A stretch of DNA of 64,000 nt from Candidatus Pantoea soli (GCF_007833795.1 NZ_CP032703.1:124001-188000), one strand, 5' to 3'. Shown: positions 8,042 to 17,626, numbered from the stretch's first letter. Program-made: numbers and translations. The notes: a model not told the origin generated them from the letters alone.

Positions 8042-9070
8042 ATGCGCCTTACCCGACTGGCCGTAACGCTGTCCCTCTGCTGCTCTGTGCTGCCTGCTGC
8101 TGTCCAGGCAGCCGGCAATCTCAATATGATCTGCTCTGCGGATGTGGTGGTGTGTGAGCACATGACGCGCATCTTCAGCCAGGCGCACCCCGATATTAAC
8201 GTCAGCATGGTGCGCCTGTCGGCCGGCGAGGCCTATGCCCGCCTGCGCAGTGAAGCACGCAATCCGCGCACCGATATCTGGTGGGCGGGCACCGGCGATC
8301 CGCACATGCAGGCGGCCGCAGAAGGGTTGACGCAGGCGTATCACTCTCCGCTGCTGGTTCAGCAGCAGCCATGGGCGCAAAAACAGGCTGAAAACGCGGG
8401 TTACCGCACGGTGGGCATTTACGCGGGTGCGCTGGGGTGGGGCTACAACACCCGGCTGCTGGCAGAGAAGAAGCTGAAAGCGCCTGCCTGCTGGGCCGAT
8501 CTGCTCGATCCGGCGTTCAAAGGTGAAATTCAGATTGCGAATCCTAACTCTTCCGGCACGGCCTATAACACGCTGGCAACGCTGGTACAGATCATGGGCG
8601 AGGATCAGGCCTTTGATTACCTGAAGAAGCTCAACGCCAATATTTCGCAGTACACCAAATCCGGCTCCGCGCCGGTGAAAGCTGCCGCGCGCGGTGAAAC
8701 CACCGTCGGCATTGTGTTTATGCATGATGCGGTGGCGATGCAGGTAGACGGCTTTCCGATCAAAACCGTTGCCCCCTGTGAAGGCACCGGCTACGAAATT
8801 GGCTCAATGTCGATTGTAAAAGGGGCACGCAACCTCGCCAGCGCCAAAGTCTGGTACGACTGGGCGCTGAGCGCAGAGGCGCAATCGCACATGAAAGAGG
8901 CCAAATCCTTCCAGCTGCCGTCCAACCGCAACGCTGAGATTTCACCCTACGCGCCGCGTTTCGAAAACATCAAACTGATCGATTACGACTTTAAAACCTA
9001 TGGCGATACAGCCAAACGTAAAGCGTTGCTGGGCCGCTGGGACAAAGAGATTGGTGCCAGCGCGCAGTAG
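8042..9070 (+). CDS. ABC transporter periplasmic binding protein, AfuA-like (probable sugar-phosphate binder)
   Basis: 342 residues with a Sec signal peptide (MRLTRLAVTLSLCCSVLPAA, cleavage near VQA|AG). The mature part is a class-II-type binding protein of the FbpA/AfuA group (GALGWGYNTRLLAEKKLKAP, ANPNSSGTAYNTLATLV, AAARGETTVGIVFMHDA). AGGAG precedes the ATG. Such proteins are commonly labelled ferric-iron binders, but AfuA of Actinobacillus was shown to bind hexose- and heptose-phosphates. The LacI regulator and the phosphatase-family gene in the operon favour a sugar phosphate here. No Fur-type box was seen in the promoter. Ligand is inferred. Confidence 0.75.
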   Translation: MRLTRLAVTLSLCCSVLPAAVQAAGNLNMICSADVVVCEHMTRIFSQAHPDINVSMVRLSAGEAYARLRSEARNPRTDIWWAGTGDPHMQAAAEGLTQAYHSPLLVQQQPWAQKQAENAGYRTVGIYAGALGWGYNTRLLAEKKLKAPACWADLLDPAFKGEIQIANPNSSGTAYNTLATLVQIMGEDQAFDYLKKLNANISQYTKSGSAPVKAAARGETTVGIVFMHDAVAMQVDGFPIKTVAPCEGTGYEIGSMSIVKGARNLASAKVWYDWALSAEAQSHMKEAKSFQLPSNRNAEISPYAPRFENIKLIDYDFKTYGDTAKRKALLGRWDKEIGASAQ

Positions 9071-9142
9071 CCGGCGGCAGAACAGACGTGCGCGCTGGTT
9101 GCGGCGGGCGTCGGATAAAGCGAACGCGGATCGAGGTAAAAC

Positions 9143-11365
9143 ATGAATGCACAAAATCGCCGGCTGACAGGCGCACTGCTGGCGGGCGCGGCGGCGCTCA
9201 CGCTACTGCCGTGGTACAGCCTGGAAAATGGTTTCTTCAGTGGTGGCTGGCTCAGCCATTTATGGCGTGATGCCGCCAGCGCACCGGCGCTGTGGCAGCT
9301 GTCGTCCCATCCGTGGCTCGGCGTGGCTGTCGCGCTGCTGGTGCTGTGCGGCGTCAGCGCCCTGCTGCCTGCTGTGCTGCGTAACCGGCTGCTGCTGCTG
9401 TGGAGTGCGTGCGGCGTACTGTTTTTGCTGGCTGAAGGTCATGCTATTGGTTACAGCGGCTGGAGCTGGCTATGGCTCGAAAACACCTTTGGCGCGCTGG
9501 CGCAGGGACAACCGGCCTTTGGTGCAGGCGCGTTGCTGCTGCTGACAGTATTCCTGCTGCTGTTTGCATTTGCGCTTGCCGAACGCGGCGTGCTGAAAGG
9601 CGATGCCTTTGTGGTGGCGGCGCTGGTTCTGCTGACGGCACTGGTCAGCGTCTTTGTACTTTATCCGGTGCTGAGTCTGTTTGTGGTCTCGGTGCAGGAT
9701 GCCACGGGCGGCTTCCAGCCTGACGGGCTGATCACGAACCTGCAGGATCCTTCTGTCTGGAGCCTTGCCTGTCTGAAAGGCGGCAGCTGCGGCACCGCCT
9801 GGCGCACGCTGTGGCTGGCGCTGATGACGGCCAGCGGTGCGACCCTGCTGGGCCTGGCTTTTGCCCTTGCCGCCACCCGCACGCCGCTGCCGTTTAAAAA
9901 AGCGCTGCGCATGCTGACCATCCTGCCGATCATCACGCCACCCTTCGTGATTGGTCTGGCGCTGATCCTGCTGTTTGGCCGCTCCGGTGTCGTGACTGAA
10001 CAGCTGGCAACGCTGTTCGGTATCGAGCCGGGTCGCTGGCTGTATGGCTTAACCGGTATCTGGATCGCGCAGGTGCTCTCCTTCACGCCGATCGCGTTTC
10101 TGGTGCTGATTGGGGTAGTGGAGGGCGTCAGTCCTTCGCTGGAAGAAGCGTCACAAACGCTGCGTGCCAACCGCTGGCGCACCTTTTCCCGCGTCTCCCT
10201 GCCGTTAATGGCCCCCGGCCTCGCCAACGCTTTTCTAATCAGCTTTATTGAGAGCATGGCGGACTTTGGTAACCCGATGGTGCTGGGTGGCAGCCATGGT
10301 GTGCTGTCCACCGAAATCTTTTTCTCCGTCGTGGGGGCGCAAAACGATCCCAGCCGCGCGGCGGTGCTGGCGATGATCCTGCTGTGCTTTACCCTGGCAG
10401 CGTTTGTGCTGCAGCGTCTGTGGCTGGGCGGCAAAAACTTTGCCACCGTCACCGGTAAAGGCGATGGCGGCAGACACAGCGAGTTGCCGCGCACGCTACG
10501 GCTGGGCGTTTACGCGACGGTCATTCCGTGGGGGCTGTTCACGCTGGTGATCTACGGCATGATTGCGGTGGGCGGGTTTGTGCAATCGTGGGGGCTGAAC
10601 AATGCGCTGACCTTCGATCATTACGTGCGCGCTTTCCGCATTACCGTCAGTGACGGACACCTGCTGTGGAGCGGTGTGGCGTGGAATTCATTCTGGACCA
10701 CGCTGGAGATCGCGCTGATCGCCGCCCCGCTGACCGCCGCTGTCGGCCTGCTGACGGCATGGCTGATTGTACGGCAGACGTTCGCCGGGCGGCAGACATT
10801 TGAGTTTCTGCTGATGCTCAGCTTTGCCATTCCGGGCACGGTGATCGGCGTCAGTTATGTGATGGCCTATAACCTGCCGCCGCTGGAAATCACCGGCACC
10901 GCGATGATTCTGGTGGCCTGCTTTGTGTTTCGCAATATGCCGGTTGGCGTGCGGGGCGGCATTGCCGCCATGAGCCAGCTGGACAAGAGTCTGGATGAGG
11001 CTTCGCTGACGCTGGGAGCCAGCAGCTTCCGCACGCTGCGTAAAGTGGTGCTGCCGCTGCTCAAGCCCGCGTTCAGCGCTGCGCTGGTGTACGCCTTTGT
11101 TCGCGCCATCACCTCTATCAGCGCGGTGATCTTCCTGGTGAGCGCGCAATACAACATGGCGACATCGTACATCGTCGGGCTGGTTGAAAACGGCGAATAC
11201 GGCGTCGCGATTGCCTACTCCACGGTACTCATTGTGGTGATGCTGCTGATCATCGGTGTGTTCCAGGGGCTGGTCGGTGAGCGCAAACTGCGCCGCGTTG
11301 CCCGCCCGATGGCGGTAACCGCGCCACCCGCCGCCCCTTCATTAACTCAGGAGAGTGCTGTATGA
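9143..11365 (+). CDS. ABC transporter permease, AfuB/FbpB-like, two-domain
   Basis: 740 residues, larger than the usual ~500-690 of FbpB permeases because of an N-terminal block of extra membrane segments (residues ~1-165). Two permease repeats follow. The EAA-type cytoplasmic loops are seen as SLEEASQTLRANRWRTFSRVSLPLMAPG and SLDEASLTLGASSFRTLRKVVLPLLKPA, one per repeat, for docking to the ATPase. GAGGT lies upstream of ATG 9143. Its stop overlaps the start of the ATPase gene by 4 bp (ATGA), indicating translational coupling. It forms the inner-membrane channel of the AfuABC-like importer. Confidence 0.85.
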   Translation: MNAQNRRLTGALLAGAAALTLLPWYSLENGFFSGGWLSHLWRDAASAPALWQLSSHPWLGVAVALLVLCGVSALLPAVLRNRLLLLWSACGVLFLLAEGHAIGYSGWSWLWLENTFGALAQGQPAFGAGALLLLTVFLLLFAFALAERGVLKGDAFVVAALVLLTALVSVFVLYPVLSLFVVSVQDATGGFQPDGLITNLQDPSVWSLACLKGGSCGTAWRTLWLALMTASGATLLGLAFALAATRTPLPFKKALRMLTILPIITPPFVIGLALILLFGRSGVVTEQLATLFGIEPGRWLYGLTGIWIAQVLSFTPIAFLVLIGVVEGVSPSLEEASQTLRANRWRTFSRVSLPLMAPGLANAFLISFIESMADFGNPMVLGGSHGVLSTEIFFSVVGAQNDPSRAAVLAMILLCFTLAAFVLQRLWLGGKNFATVTGKGDGGRHSELPRTLRLGVYATVIPWGLFTLVIYGMIAVGGFVQSWGLNNALTFDHYVRAFRITVSDGHLLWSGVAWNSFWTTLEIALIAAPLTAAVGLLTAWLIVRQTFAGRQTFEFLLMLSFAIPGTVIGVSYVMAYNLPPLEITGTAMILVACFVFRNMPVGVRGGIAAMSQLDKSLDEASLTLGASSFRTLRKVVLPLLKPAFSAALVYAFVRAITSISAVIFLVSAQYNMATSYIVGLVENGEYGVAIAYSTVLIVVMLLIIGVFQGLVGERKLRRVARPMAVTAPPAAPSLTQESAV

Positions 11366-12423
11366 CTGCCATCAAAGCCGGTTCGGTTGTGTTTGAACAT
11401 GTCTCCAAACGTTTTGCCGGCTTCACTGCGCTGCCGGATCTGTCGCTGACGGTGGAACCCGGCATGCTGGTGACGCTACTGGGGCCTTCCGGCTGCGGTA
11501 AAACCACCACGCTGCGCCTGCTGGCCGGGCTGGAGCATCCGACTTCCGGGCGCATTCTGATTGGTGGCCGCGATGTGACGCATCTGCCCGCCAACGCGCG
11601 CGACGTGGCGATGGTGTTCCAGTCTTACGCCCTGTTTCCGCATATGAGCGCGCTTGAAAACATCCTGTACGGACTGCTCTCTTCCGGCATCCCGAAGCGG
11701 GAAGCGCAGGATCGCGCGCGCGAGGGGCTGAAGCTGGTGGGGCTGGAACAGCAGGGGCAGCGCCTGCCGTCCGAGCTCTCTGGCGGCCAGCAGCAGCGCA
11801 TTGCGGTGGCGCGTGCGCTGGTGCTGGAGCCGCAGGTGCTGCTGCTGGATGAGCCGCTCTCCAACCTGGATGAACGGCTGCGCCGGCGCGTGCGGACCGA
11901 CATCCGCGATTTACAGCAGCGGCTGGGCTTCACCGCCGTATACGTCACTCACGATCAGGAAGAGGCGCTGGCGGTATCCGATAACATTATTGTCATGAAA
12001 GACGGGGATATTGCGCAGCAGGGTGCGCCGGAGAGCCTGTATCACCGCCCTAATTCAGTGTTCATTGCCGATTTTATGGGCGAGGCCAACATTCTGCCGT
12101 GTGACGTCGAGCAGGTGGAAGGCAGCGAAGCGCTGATCCGGCTGGGCCGCCAGCGCTATCGCGTGCGCGGTAACGGAATGCAGCCCGGCGCAGCGCAGCT
12201 TTCGGTACGACCGCAGTTTATTACCCTGCGCGCCAGCGGCAGCGGGGCACTGAACGGTGAAGTGACCCACAGCACCTGGCTGGGCGATCACATTGAGTAT
12301 GAAGTGGCGACCGAGCTGGGCTCGCTGTTCATTGTGGATGCGCACATGGAACAGCAGCTTCCGCTGGCCGCGCGCGTGATGATTGATTTTAAACCTCAGG
12401 GCCTGGCCCTGATTACCGGTTAA
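11362..12423 (+). CDS. ABC transporter ATP-binding protein, AfuC/FbpC-like
   Basis: 353 residues of the MalK/FbpC/PotA class: Walker A GPSGCGKTT, Q-loop VFQSYALFPHM, signature LSGGQQQRIAVARAL, Walker B VLLLDEPLSNLD, switch HDQEEALAVSD. A C-terminal TOBE domain follows (roughly residues 275-350, QPGAAQLSVRPQFITL). It overlaps the permease gene by 4 bp and is followed 14 bp later by the IMPase gene, so it is part of one operon. Confidence 0.88.
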   Translation: MTAIKAGSVVFEHVSKRFAGFTALPDLSLTVEPGMLVTLLGPSGCGKTTTLRLLAGLEHPTSGRILIGGRDVTHLPANARDVAMVFQSYALFPHMSALENILYGLLSSGIPKREAQDRAREGLKLVGLEQQGQRLPSELSGGQQQRIAVARALVLEPQVLLLDEPLSNLDERLRRRVRTDIRDLQQRLGFTAVYVTHDQEEALAVSDNIIVMKDGDIAQQGAPESLYHRPNSVFIADFMGEANILPCDVEQVEGSEALIRLGRQRYRVRGNGMQPGAAQLSVRPQFITLRASGSGALNGEVTHSTWLGDHIEYEVATELGSLFIVDAHMEQQLPLAARVMIDFKPQGLALITG

Positions 12424-12437
12424 CATAAGGACAAAGC

Positions 12438-13238
12438 ATGAATCACACAGGAGAGGAAGCGCTGCTCTCGCGCCTGAAGCTGGCAGAAAAGGTGGCGCGC
12501 GCCGGAGGCGAAAAAGCGCTGGAATGGTTCCACCAGCGCGATGCGCTGGTGGTCGAAACCAAGTACGATTTGCAGGATGTGGTGTCCCGGGCCGATCGCG
12601 AAGTGGAACAGCTGATCGCCCGGCAGATCAGCGCAGCCTATCCGGCAGACGGCTTTCTCGGGGAGGAGTATGGCCTGCAGGCCGGCACATCCGGCTACAC
12701 ATGGGTGGTTGATCCCATTGACGGCACCAGCCCGTTTCTCAACGGTATGCCGAACTGGTGTGTTTCGGTGGCGGTGCTGCACAACGGCGAACCGGTTATC
12801 GGTGTGATCTATGCGCCCACCTATCAGGAGTGCTATGTGGCGGCGCAGGGTCACGGGGCAACGCTGAACGGCCGCCGTCTGCAGGTTGACCCGACACGTA
12901 CGTTGCAAAATCACGTCACCGGTTTTGGTGCCAACAGCCATGTCAGCCCGGATGAGGTGGGCCGGATTCTGGCCGATCTGCTGGCCGCAGGCGGCAACTT
13001 TATCCGCCTGGGTTCCGGGGCGCTGATGCTGGCCTGGGTGGCCGCCGGGCGCGTGGTGGGCTATTACGAACCCTATATGCACGCCTGGGATTGCCTCGCC
13101 GGTTATTGTCTGGTGAAGGAGGCGGGCGGCTGGTATCACCCGTTTAATACCGAAGGTGAACGTTTACTTAAAGGTGCGAAGGTGCTGGCCGTTGCGCCTG
13201 GCGCCGCTGCCGATCTGCAACGGATCGCCGGGATATAG
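12438..13238 (+). CDS. inositol monophosphatase-family phosphatase
   Basis: 266 residues with the full IMPase metal site: GFLGEEYG (Glu), WVVDPIDGTSPFLNG (DPIDGT), and HAWDCLAGYCLVKEAGG (WDxxxG). The ATG at 12438 has AAGGA six bases before it. Family members dephosphorylate inositol-1-phosphate and related sugar or nucleotide phosphates in a Mg2+-dependent reaction. As last gene of the AfuABC-like operon it probably acts on the imported phosphate ester. Exact substrate is not decidable from sequence. Confidence 0.85.
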   Translation: MNHTGEEALLSRLKLAEKVARAGGEKALEWFHQRDALVVETKYDLQDVVSRADREVEQLIARQISAAYPADGFLGEEYGLQAGTSGYTWVVDPIDGTSPFLNGMPNWCVSVAVLHNGEPVIGVIYAPTYQECYVAAQGHGATLNGRRLQVDPTRTLQNHVTGFGANSHVSPDEVGRILADLLAAGGNFIRLGSGALMLAWVAAGRVVGYYEPYMHAWDCLAGYCLVKEAGGWYHPFNTEGERLLKGAKVLAVAPGAAADLQRIAGI

Positions 13239-13247
13239 CGCTGGCTG

Positions 13248-13266
13248 ACGGGCCGGCGCGGCCCGT
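13248..13266. terminator. convergent hairpin after IMPase and LysE genes
   Basis: ACGGGCC-ggcgc-GGCCCGT, a perfect 7-bp stem in the 37-bp gap between the convergent IMPase and LysE-family genes. It could serve both strands; T-tracts are short. Confidence 0.55.
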
Positions 13267-13275
13267 TATCAAGCC

Positions 13276-13914
13276 TTAATGCTGCACAAATTCGCGGTAG
13301 CCGGAGCCGATCACATACACCGCGAAATAACAGAAAATCAGCGCGGAAGCGAGGTAGCAATACTTCAGCAAACGCTGACCCATCAGCCTGCCGCCCAGGC
13401 TGCCCACCAGGCAGATAACACCGGTCCAGAACACGCCCGCCAGAAAGAAACCGCTGAGGAACCACGAAGTGGTCGCCGCGTCGTGCTGACCCATGCGGGC
13501 GATCAGTGCGCCGCCCACGCTGGCGAACCATAAAATGGCGGTCGGGGACGACATTGCCAGCACGATGCCCCGGCGGAATTCCCGCAGCAGCGAGCGGCGT
13601 GGCTGGCTGTCGGCCGCAGGCAGCGTAACGGTTTGCGTCAGCGCGGCGTGCAGCATTTTACCGGCAAACCCGATGAGCATCAGCCCGCCGCCCAGCCACA
13701 GCGCCCAGCGCACCGGCGTGAACTGCAGCACCACCGCCATCCCCGCCAGCGCCAGCAGGGCATAGATCAAATCCCCGATACAGGTGCCAATGCCCAGCCA
13801 GAAACCGTGCAGATAGCCGCGCTGCATGGCCAGGGTCATCATGGCGATGTTGGCCAGCCCGATATCCAGGCACAGCGACAAACTCAACAGAAAACCATTG
13901 GAAAACGGCAGCAT
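13276..13914 (-). CDS. LysE-family translocator (amino-acid/metabolite exporter)
   Basis: 212 residues with about six hydrophobic segments and the LysE/RhtB N-terminus FSNGFLLSLSLCLDIGLANIAMMTLAMQRGYLHGFWLGIGTCIGDLIYALLA, where a GxxxGD-type motif is recognisable. Later ILWFASVGGALI and FWTGVICLVGSLGGRLMGQRLLKYCYLASALIFCYFAVY match the family. It is an inner-membrane exporter of amino acids or related compounds by family. It stands alone, and its substrate is unknown. Confidence 0.82.
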   Translation of the reverse strand: MLPFSNGFLLSLSLCLDIGLANIAMMTLAMQRGYLHGFWLGIGTCIGDLIYALLALAGMAVVLQFTPVRWALWLGGGLMLIGFAGKMLHAALTQTVTLPAADSQPRRSLLREFRRGIVLAMSSPTAILWFASVGGALIARMGQHDAATTSWFLSGFFLAGVFWTGVICLVGSLGGRLMGQRLLKYCYLASALIFCYFAVYVIGSGYREFVQH

Positions 13915-14202
13915 AGCGGTTTCATCCTCCCTGAGAAGCGTCAGAGCGCTATTAAAGCATGCGCCAGCGGGGCGAAGAAATGCGCCTGATGCATTGCTGA
14001 CTAAACCCTATGGATACGCCGCGTGCGCGCCCACCGCACAATTAAATAACCCGTTTTGTGAAGCCGATCGTCCCGTCCAGCTTCGCTTTAATTTCCTGCC
14101 GCTATAGTGCTTAACAGCGCGCAGATGACGCGCAGCGTGCAGCACTGATTGCCTGTTTAAGCGGCGGAAGCCGGTAACAATTCCGATTATGGTGGAGCAA
14201 CA

Positions 14203-15402
14203 ATGCGTAACAACCGAAAACTGCCGGTGCGTGGTTTAGCAACGTCACTGAGCATGGCATTATCACTGGCTCTTTTTACGCCTGCGGGGAGTGCAATGGC
14301 GCAGAACACACAACATCAGACAGCATTAGTCGGCACCTGGACCTCTGTTCCGGATGCACCGGCAGTGCAAAAACCGGCGCATGCCAGCGAGGGGCTTTAC
14401 CGCCTGCAGATGAACAGCGACGGCACGCTCACGCCGCTTGATGTCATAAAAATGAAGAGCCCGTCCTGGATCGTGAAATCACGCGACGGTCGCTTTGCTT
14501 ATACCACCAACGAAGAGAACGCCGGGACGGTGACGGCGCTGGCGATTGACGCCGCAGGCGCGGTGCGGGTGCTGAATGTGGTGAACAGCCACGGACAACA
14601 GCCGACACACGCTACGCTCAGTCCGGATGGCCGGTTCCTGTTTGTCTCAAACTATTCCGTAGCGAAAGGCGGGGCGGGCGTGGCGGTCTTCCCGGTTCAC
14701 GCCGACGGCAGCCTCGGCGATCAGGTGCAGTCGTTCGCCTTTGATCAGGGCAGCGGCGTGGTTAAAACGCGTCAGGAGAGCGGCCATGCGCACGCCACGG
14801 TGTTTACCCCGGATGGCAGCTATCTGTACGCTGCCGATCTGGGCGATGACCGGCTGCACGCGTGGCGCTATGACGCCAGCCAGGCACAGCCGCTGCAGCC
14901 CGATCCGTCACGCGAGGTGCGTTTTGCGCCCGGCAGTGGCCCGCGTCATATGGTGTTTTCCCGCGACGGCCAGCACGCGTGGGTCATCCTTGAAATGGCG
15001 GGCGAGCTGGCGACGCTGAAGGTCAGCGATAACCGTCTGACCCTCGCCGGACAGGTGAAGCTGTATGGCGATCGTAACAGTACCGAATACAAGAGCGGCG
15101 GCGGCATTATCCTCAGCCCGGACGGCCATTATCTGATCGTTTCCAATCGCGGCGCGGACAATCAGCTGCTGGTCTTCCGTATTGGTGCGGACGGCAGGCT
15201 GGGGACGCCAAAACGCTATGCAGCCGACGGGATTGAGCCGCGCGCTTTTTCGTTTGATGACAGTGGCAAATACCTGTATGTCGCGAACGTGTTCAGCAAT
15301 ACCATCACGCTGTTTGATTTTGACCCCAGCAACGGTGAGCTGAAAGCGCGCGGACCGGCGGCCAGCATCGCTACCCCGACAGATATTAAGTTTTTCAATT
15401 AA
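14203..15402 (+). CDS. secreted lactonase-like seven-bladed beta-propeller (PF10282 type)
   Basis: 399 residues with a signal peptide cleaved near AMA|QNTQ, so probably periplasmic. Propeller repeats are evident: SRDGRFAYTTNEENAGTVTALAID, SPDGRFLFVSNYSVAKGGAGVAVFPV, TPDGSYLYAADLGDDRLHAWRYD, SRDGQHAWVILEMAGELATL, SPDGHYLIVSNRGADNQLLVFRI, DDSGKYLYVANVFSNTITLFDFD. The family includes 6-phosphogluconolactonase Pgl and carboxy-cis,cis-muconate cyclase. Export makes a sugar-lactone hydrolase or a binding role more likely than the pentose pathway step. It is flanked by a long 5' region and a convergent LysR gene. Confidence 0.8.
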   Translation: MRNNRKLPVRGLATSLSMALSLALFTPAGSAMAQNTQHQTALVGTWTSVPDAPAVQKPAHASEGLYRLQMNSDGTLTPLDVIKMKSPSWIVKSRDGRFAYTTNEENAGTVTALAIDAAGAVRVLNVVNSHGQQPTHATLSPDGRFLFVSNYSVAKGGAGVAVFPVHADGSLGDQVQSFAFDQGSGVVKTRQESGHAHATVFTPDGSYLYAADLGDDRLHAWRYDASQAQPLQPDPSREVRFAPGSGPRHMVFSRDGQHAWVILEMAGELATLKVSDNRLTLAGQVKLYGDRNSTEYKSGGGIILSPDGHYLIVSNRGADNQLLVFRIGADGRLGTPKRYAADGIEPRAFSFDDSGKYLYVANVFSNTITLFDFDPSNGELKARGPAASIATPTDIKFFN

Positions 15403-15517
15403 CCTTTTCCGCTGCCGCACCCGGGTTTGCCGCAGCGGTTAACATGATGCGGCGCGGCGGTGCACCTGCCCGGTTTGGCAGCAGGACGCGGGCAGCGCCG
15501 CGCCGGTAACGCTTCGC

Positions 15518-16420
15518 TCAGCGAATCGTCAGGTGTTCCAGTGCGGCCAGCAGCGCATCGACTTTTGGCAGCAGCTGCTTGCGGCGCGGCCAGATGAGTG
15601 ACAGCGGCAGACCATCGGGCTGCTGTTCCGGCAGGATAATCACCAGATCGCCACGTGCCAGCGGTTCGCGGATCAGCCAGGAGGGCATCTGCGCCACGCC
15701 CAGTCCGGCGCACACCGCCTGCACCTGCGCATCCACGTCGCCCAGCGCCATGCGGTAGGGCTGGTCACGCCACAGCGGATGACCATCTGCGGTGGTGAAC
15801 AGCCAGGGTTTTGTGCTGCCATCCACCCGTTCATACATAATCGCACGATGCTGCAACAGTTCACGTTCGCTGGTCGGACAGCCTTCACGCGCCAGGTAGG
15901 ACGGTGCAGCACAAAATACCATTCGCTCACGGCCCATCTGCCGGCAGCCCAGCGAGGCGGGCAGATCCGCTGATCCCCCGATGCGCACCGCCATATCTAT
16001 CCCTTCGTCAAACAGATCGATAAAGCGGTCGGAAAACGTCAGGCTCAGCGCCACATCCGGGTTGGCCTGACTAAAGGGAATCAGCAGCGGCATGACGCCA
16101 AGGCGACCATAAGTTGTCGGCACCGCCAGCCGCAGCCGGCCTGAAGGAATGGTGCGCTGCGCCGCCAGCACGGCTTCCGCTTCGGCCAGTTCCTCCATTA
16201 TGCGCAGGCAAGTCTGGTAATACGCGCTGCCGGCATCTGTCAGCTTCAGGCTGCGCGTGGTGCGCTCCAGCAGCCGGGAGCCCAGCCGCGCTTCCAGCCG
16301 CGATACGCTTTTACTGACGGCCGAGCCCGTTAAATGCAGACGCTCTGCGGCGGCGGTAAAGCTGCCGCTCTCCACGCTGGTGACAAAGGGAACGATATCT
16401 TTCAGGCGCTGATCGTGCAT
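15518..16420 (-). CDS. LysR-family transcriptional regulator
   Basis: 300 residues. HTH near the N-terminus: FVTSVESGSFTAAAERLHLTGSAVSKSVSRLEARLGSRLLERTTRSLKLTDAG. The effector domain has the pattern of the DmlR/CrgA/YhjC group (SGRLRLAVPTTYGRLGVMPLLIPF, FDEGIDMAVRIGGSADLPASLG, GLGVAQMPSWLI). It is divergent, with a 102-bp gap, from the PRISE-type reductase gene at 16523, its probable target. Confidence 0.88.
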   Translation of the reverse strand: MHDQRLKDIVPFVTSVESGSFTAAAERLHLTGSAVSKSVSRLEARLGSRLLERTTRSLKLTDAGSAYYQTCLRIMEELAEAEAVLAAQRTIPSGRLRLAVPTTYGRLGVMPLLIPFSQANPDVALSLTFSDRFIDLFDEGIDMAVRIGGSADLPASLGCRQMGRERMVFCAAPSYLAREGCPTSERELLQHRAIMYERVDGSTKPWLFTTADGHPLWRDQPYRMALGDVDAQVQAVCAGLGVAQMPSWLIREPLARGDLVIILPEQQPDGLPLSLIWPRRKQLLPKVDALLAALEHLTIR

Positions 16421-16522
16421 GGATTAATGAATCCTGTTCAGGAATGAAGTGAATAAATGCCAGAGATAAGAACTGAATTCTCTATTACGCTGATAAAAAC
16501 CGCAATGAAGGAGAGTGAACCC

Positions 16523-17587
16523 ATGCAAAAACAGGCTTTGATTGTAGGCATCAGCGGCGTAATTGGCCGTGCGCTGGCGGAAAAATTACAGCACGAAGGC
16601 TGGCAGGTAACCGGGCTGTCACGCGGCCGCGGGGCTATTCCGGAGGGCTGCCGCAGCCTGACGGCGGATCTGACCAACGCCGATGAGGTACGGGCGGTGC
16701 TGGCGCAGGAGAAGCCGGATGCGGTGTTCTTCAGTGTCTGGTCGCGTCAGGAAAATGAAAAAGAGAATATCCGCGTTAACGGGGCGATGGTGCGTCATGT
16801 CATCGAAGGACTCGGTGAGCGACTGCAGGGTGCGCACGTTGCGCTGGTCACCGGCCTTAAACACTATCTCGGCCCGTTTGAAGCTTACGGCAAAGGTGCG
16901 GTACCGGTCACGCCGTTCCGCGAAGAGCAGGGACGTCAGCCGGTCGATAACTTTTACTACGCGCAGGAAGATGAGATCTTTGCCGGTGCTGAGAAATATG
17001 GCTACCGCTGGAGTGTGCACCGTCCACATACCATTATCGGCTACGCGCTGGGCAATGCCATGAACATGGGCCAAACGCTGGCAGTCTATGCCACGCTGTG
17101 CCGGGAAAAGGGCTGGCCGTTTATCTTCCCGGGCTCGCCGGAGCAGTGGAACGGGGTGGCAGATGTCACCGATGCCGGTTTGCTGGCCGAGCAGCTGCTG
17201 TGGGCTGCCACCAGCGAACAGGCCGCGAATCAGGATTTCAACGCCGTCAATGGCGATGTGTTCCGCTGGAACTGGCTGTGGCCACGACTGGCAGCCTGGT
17301 TCGGCGTGGAAGCGGCAGACTATCCAGCGCAGATGATGCCGCTGGAAAACAGAATGCAGGAGGCAGATGCGGCATGGCGCGAGATCGCGGCACGTCATCA
17401 GCTGCGCGAAGCCGATATCAGCAAACTGGCGTCCTGGTGGCACACCGATGCCGATCTGGGGCGTCCGATGGAAGCTTTTACCGATATGAGCAAAAGCCGC
17501 AAAGCGGGTTTTACCGGTTATCGCGCCACGCTGGACGCGTTCACAGCGCTGTTTGAAAAACTGCGTGCGGAACGCATCATTCCCTGA
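16523..17587 (+). CDS. PRISE-type (progesterone 5-beta-reductase/iridoid-synthase-like) NADPH reductase
   Basis: 354 residues from ATG 16523, chosen over an in-frame ATG 66 bases earlier because GGAG precedes it. The Rossmann start is LIVGISGVIGRALAEKL. Two hallmark active-site motifs of the PRISE subclass of atypical SDRs are present: VTGLKHYLGPFEAYG with the catalytic Lys, and VDNFYYAQEDEIF with the catalytic Tyr. Further matches are WSVHRPHTIIGYALGNAMN and FNAVNGDVFRWNWLWPRLAAWFGVE. Family enzymes reduce activated C=C bonds of enones. Bacterial substrates are largely unknown. Divergent LysR regulator. Confidence 0.82.
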   Translation: MQKQALIVGISGVIGRALAEKLQHEGWQVTGLSRGRGAIPEGCRSLTADLTNADEVRAVLAQEKPDAVFFSVWSRQENEKENIRVNGAMVRHVIEGLGERLQGAHVALVTGLKHYLGPFEAYGKGAVPVTPFREEQGRQPVDNFYYAQEDEIFAGAEKYGYRWSVHRPHTIIGYALGNAMNMGQTLAVYATLCREKGWPFIFPGSPEQWNGVADVTDAGLLAEQLLWAATSEQAANQDFNAVNGDVFRWNWLWPRLAAWFGVEAADYPAQMMPLENRMQEADAAWREIAARHQLREADISKLASWWHTDADLGRPMEAFTDMSKSRKAGFTGYRATLDAFTALFEKLRAERIIP

Positions 17588-17599
17588 TGCCGCAAAAGC

Positions 17600-17621
17600 G
17601 GGCCGCGCCGTGGTGCGGCCC
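17600..17621. terminator. convergent terminator hairpin
   Basis: GGGCCGC-N8-GCGGCCC between the reductase gene and the oppositely oriented NrsF gene; a strong GC stem without a clear T-run. Confidence 0.55.
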
Positions 17622-17626
17622 TGCCA

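Noticed and set aside
8042..12423. Ferric-iron ABC transporter annotation
   Set aside because: No Fur-type site, LacI regulator and phosphatase gene in the unit; AfuABC precedent favours sugar phosphates, though iron cannot be excluded by sequence alone.
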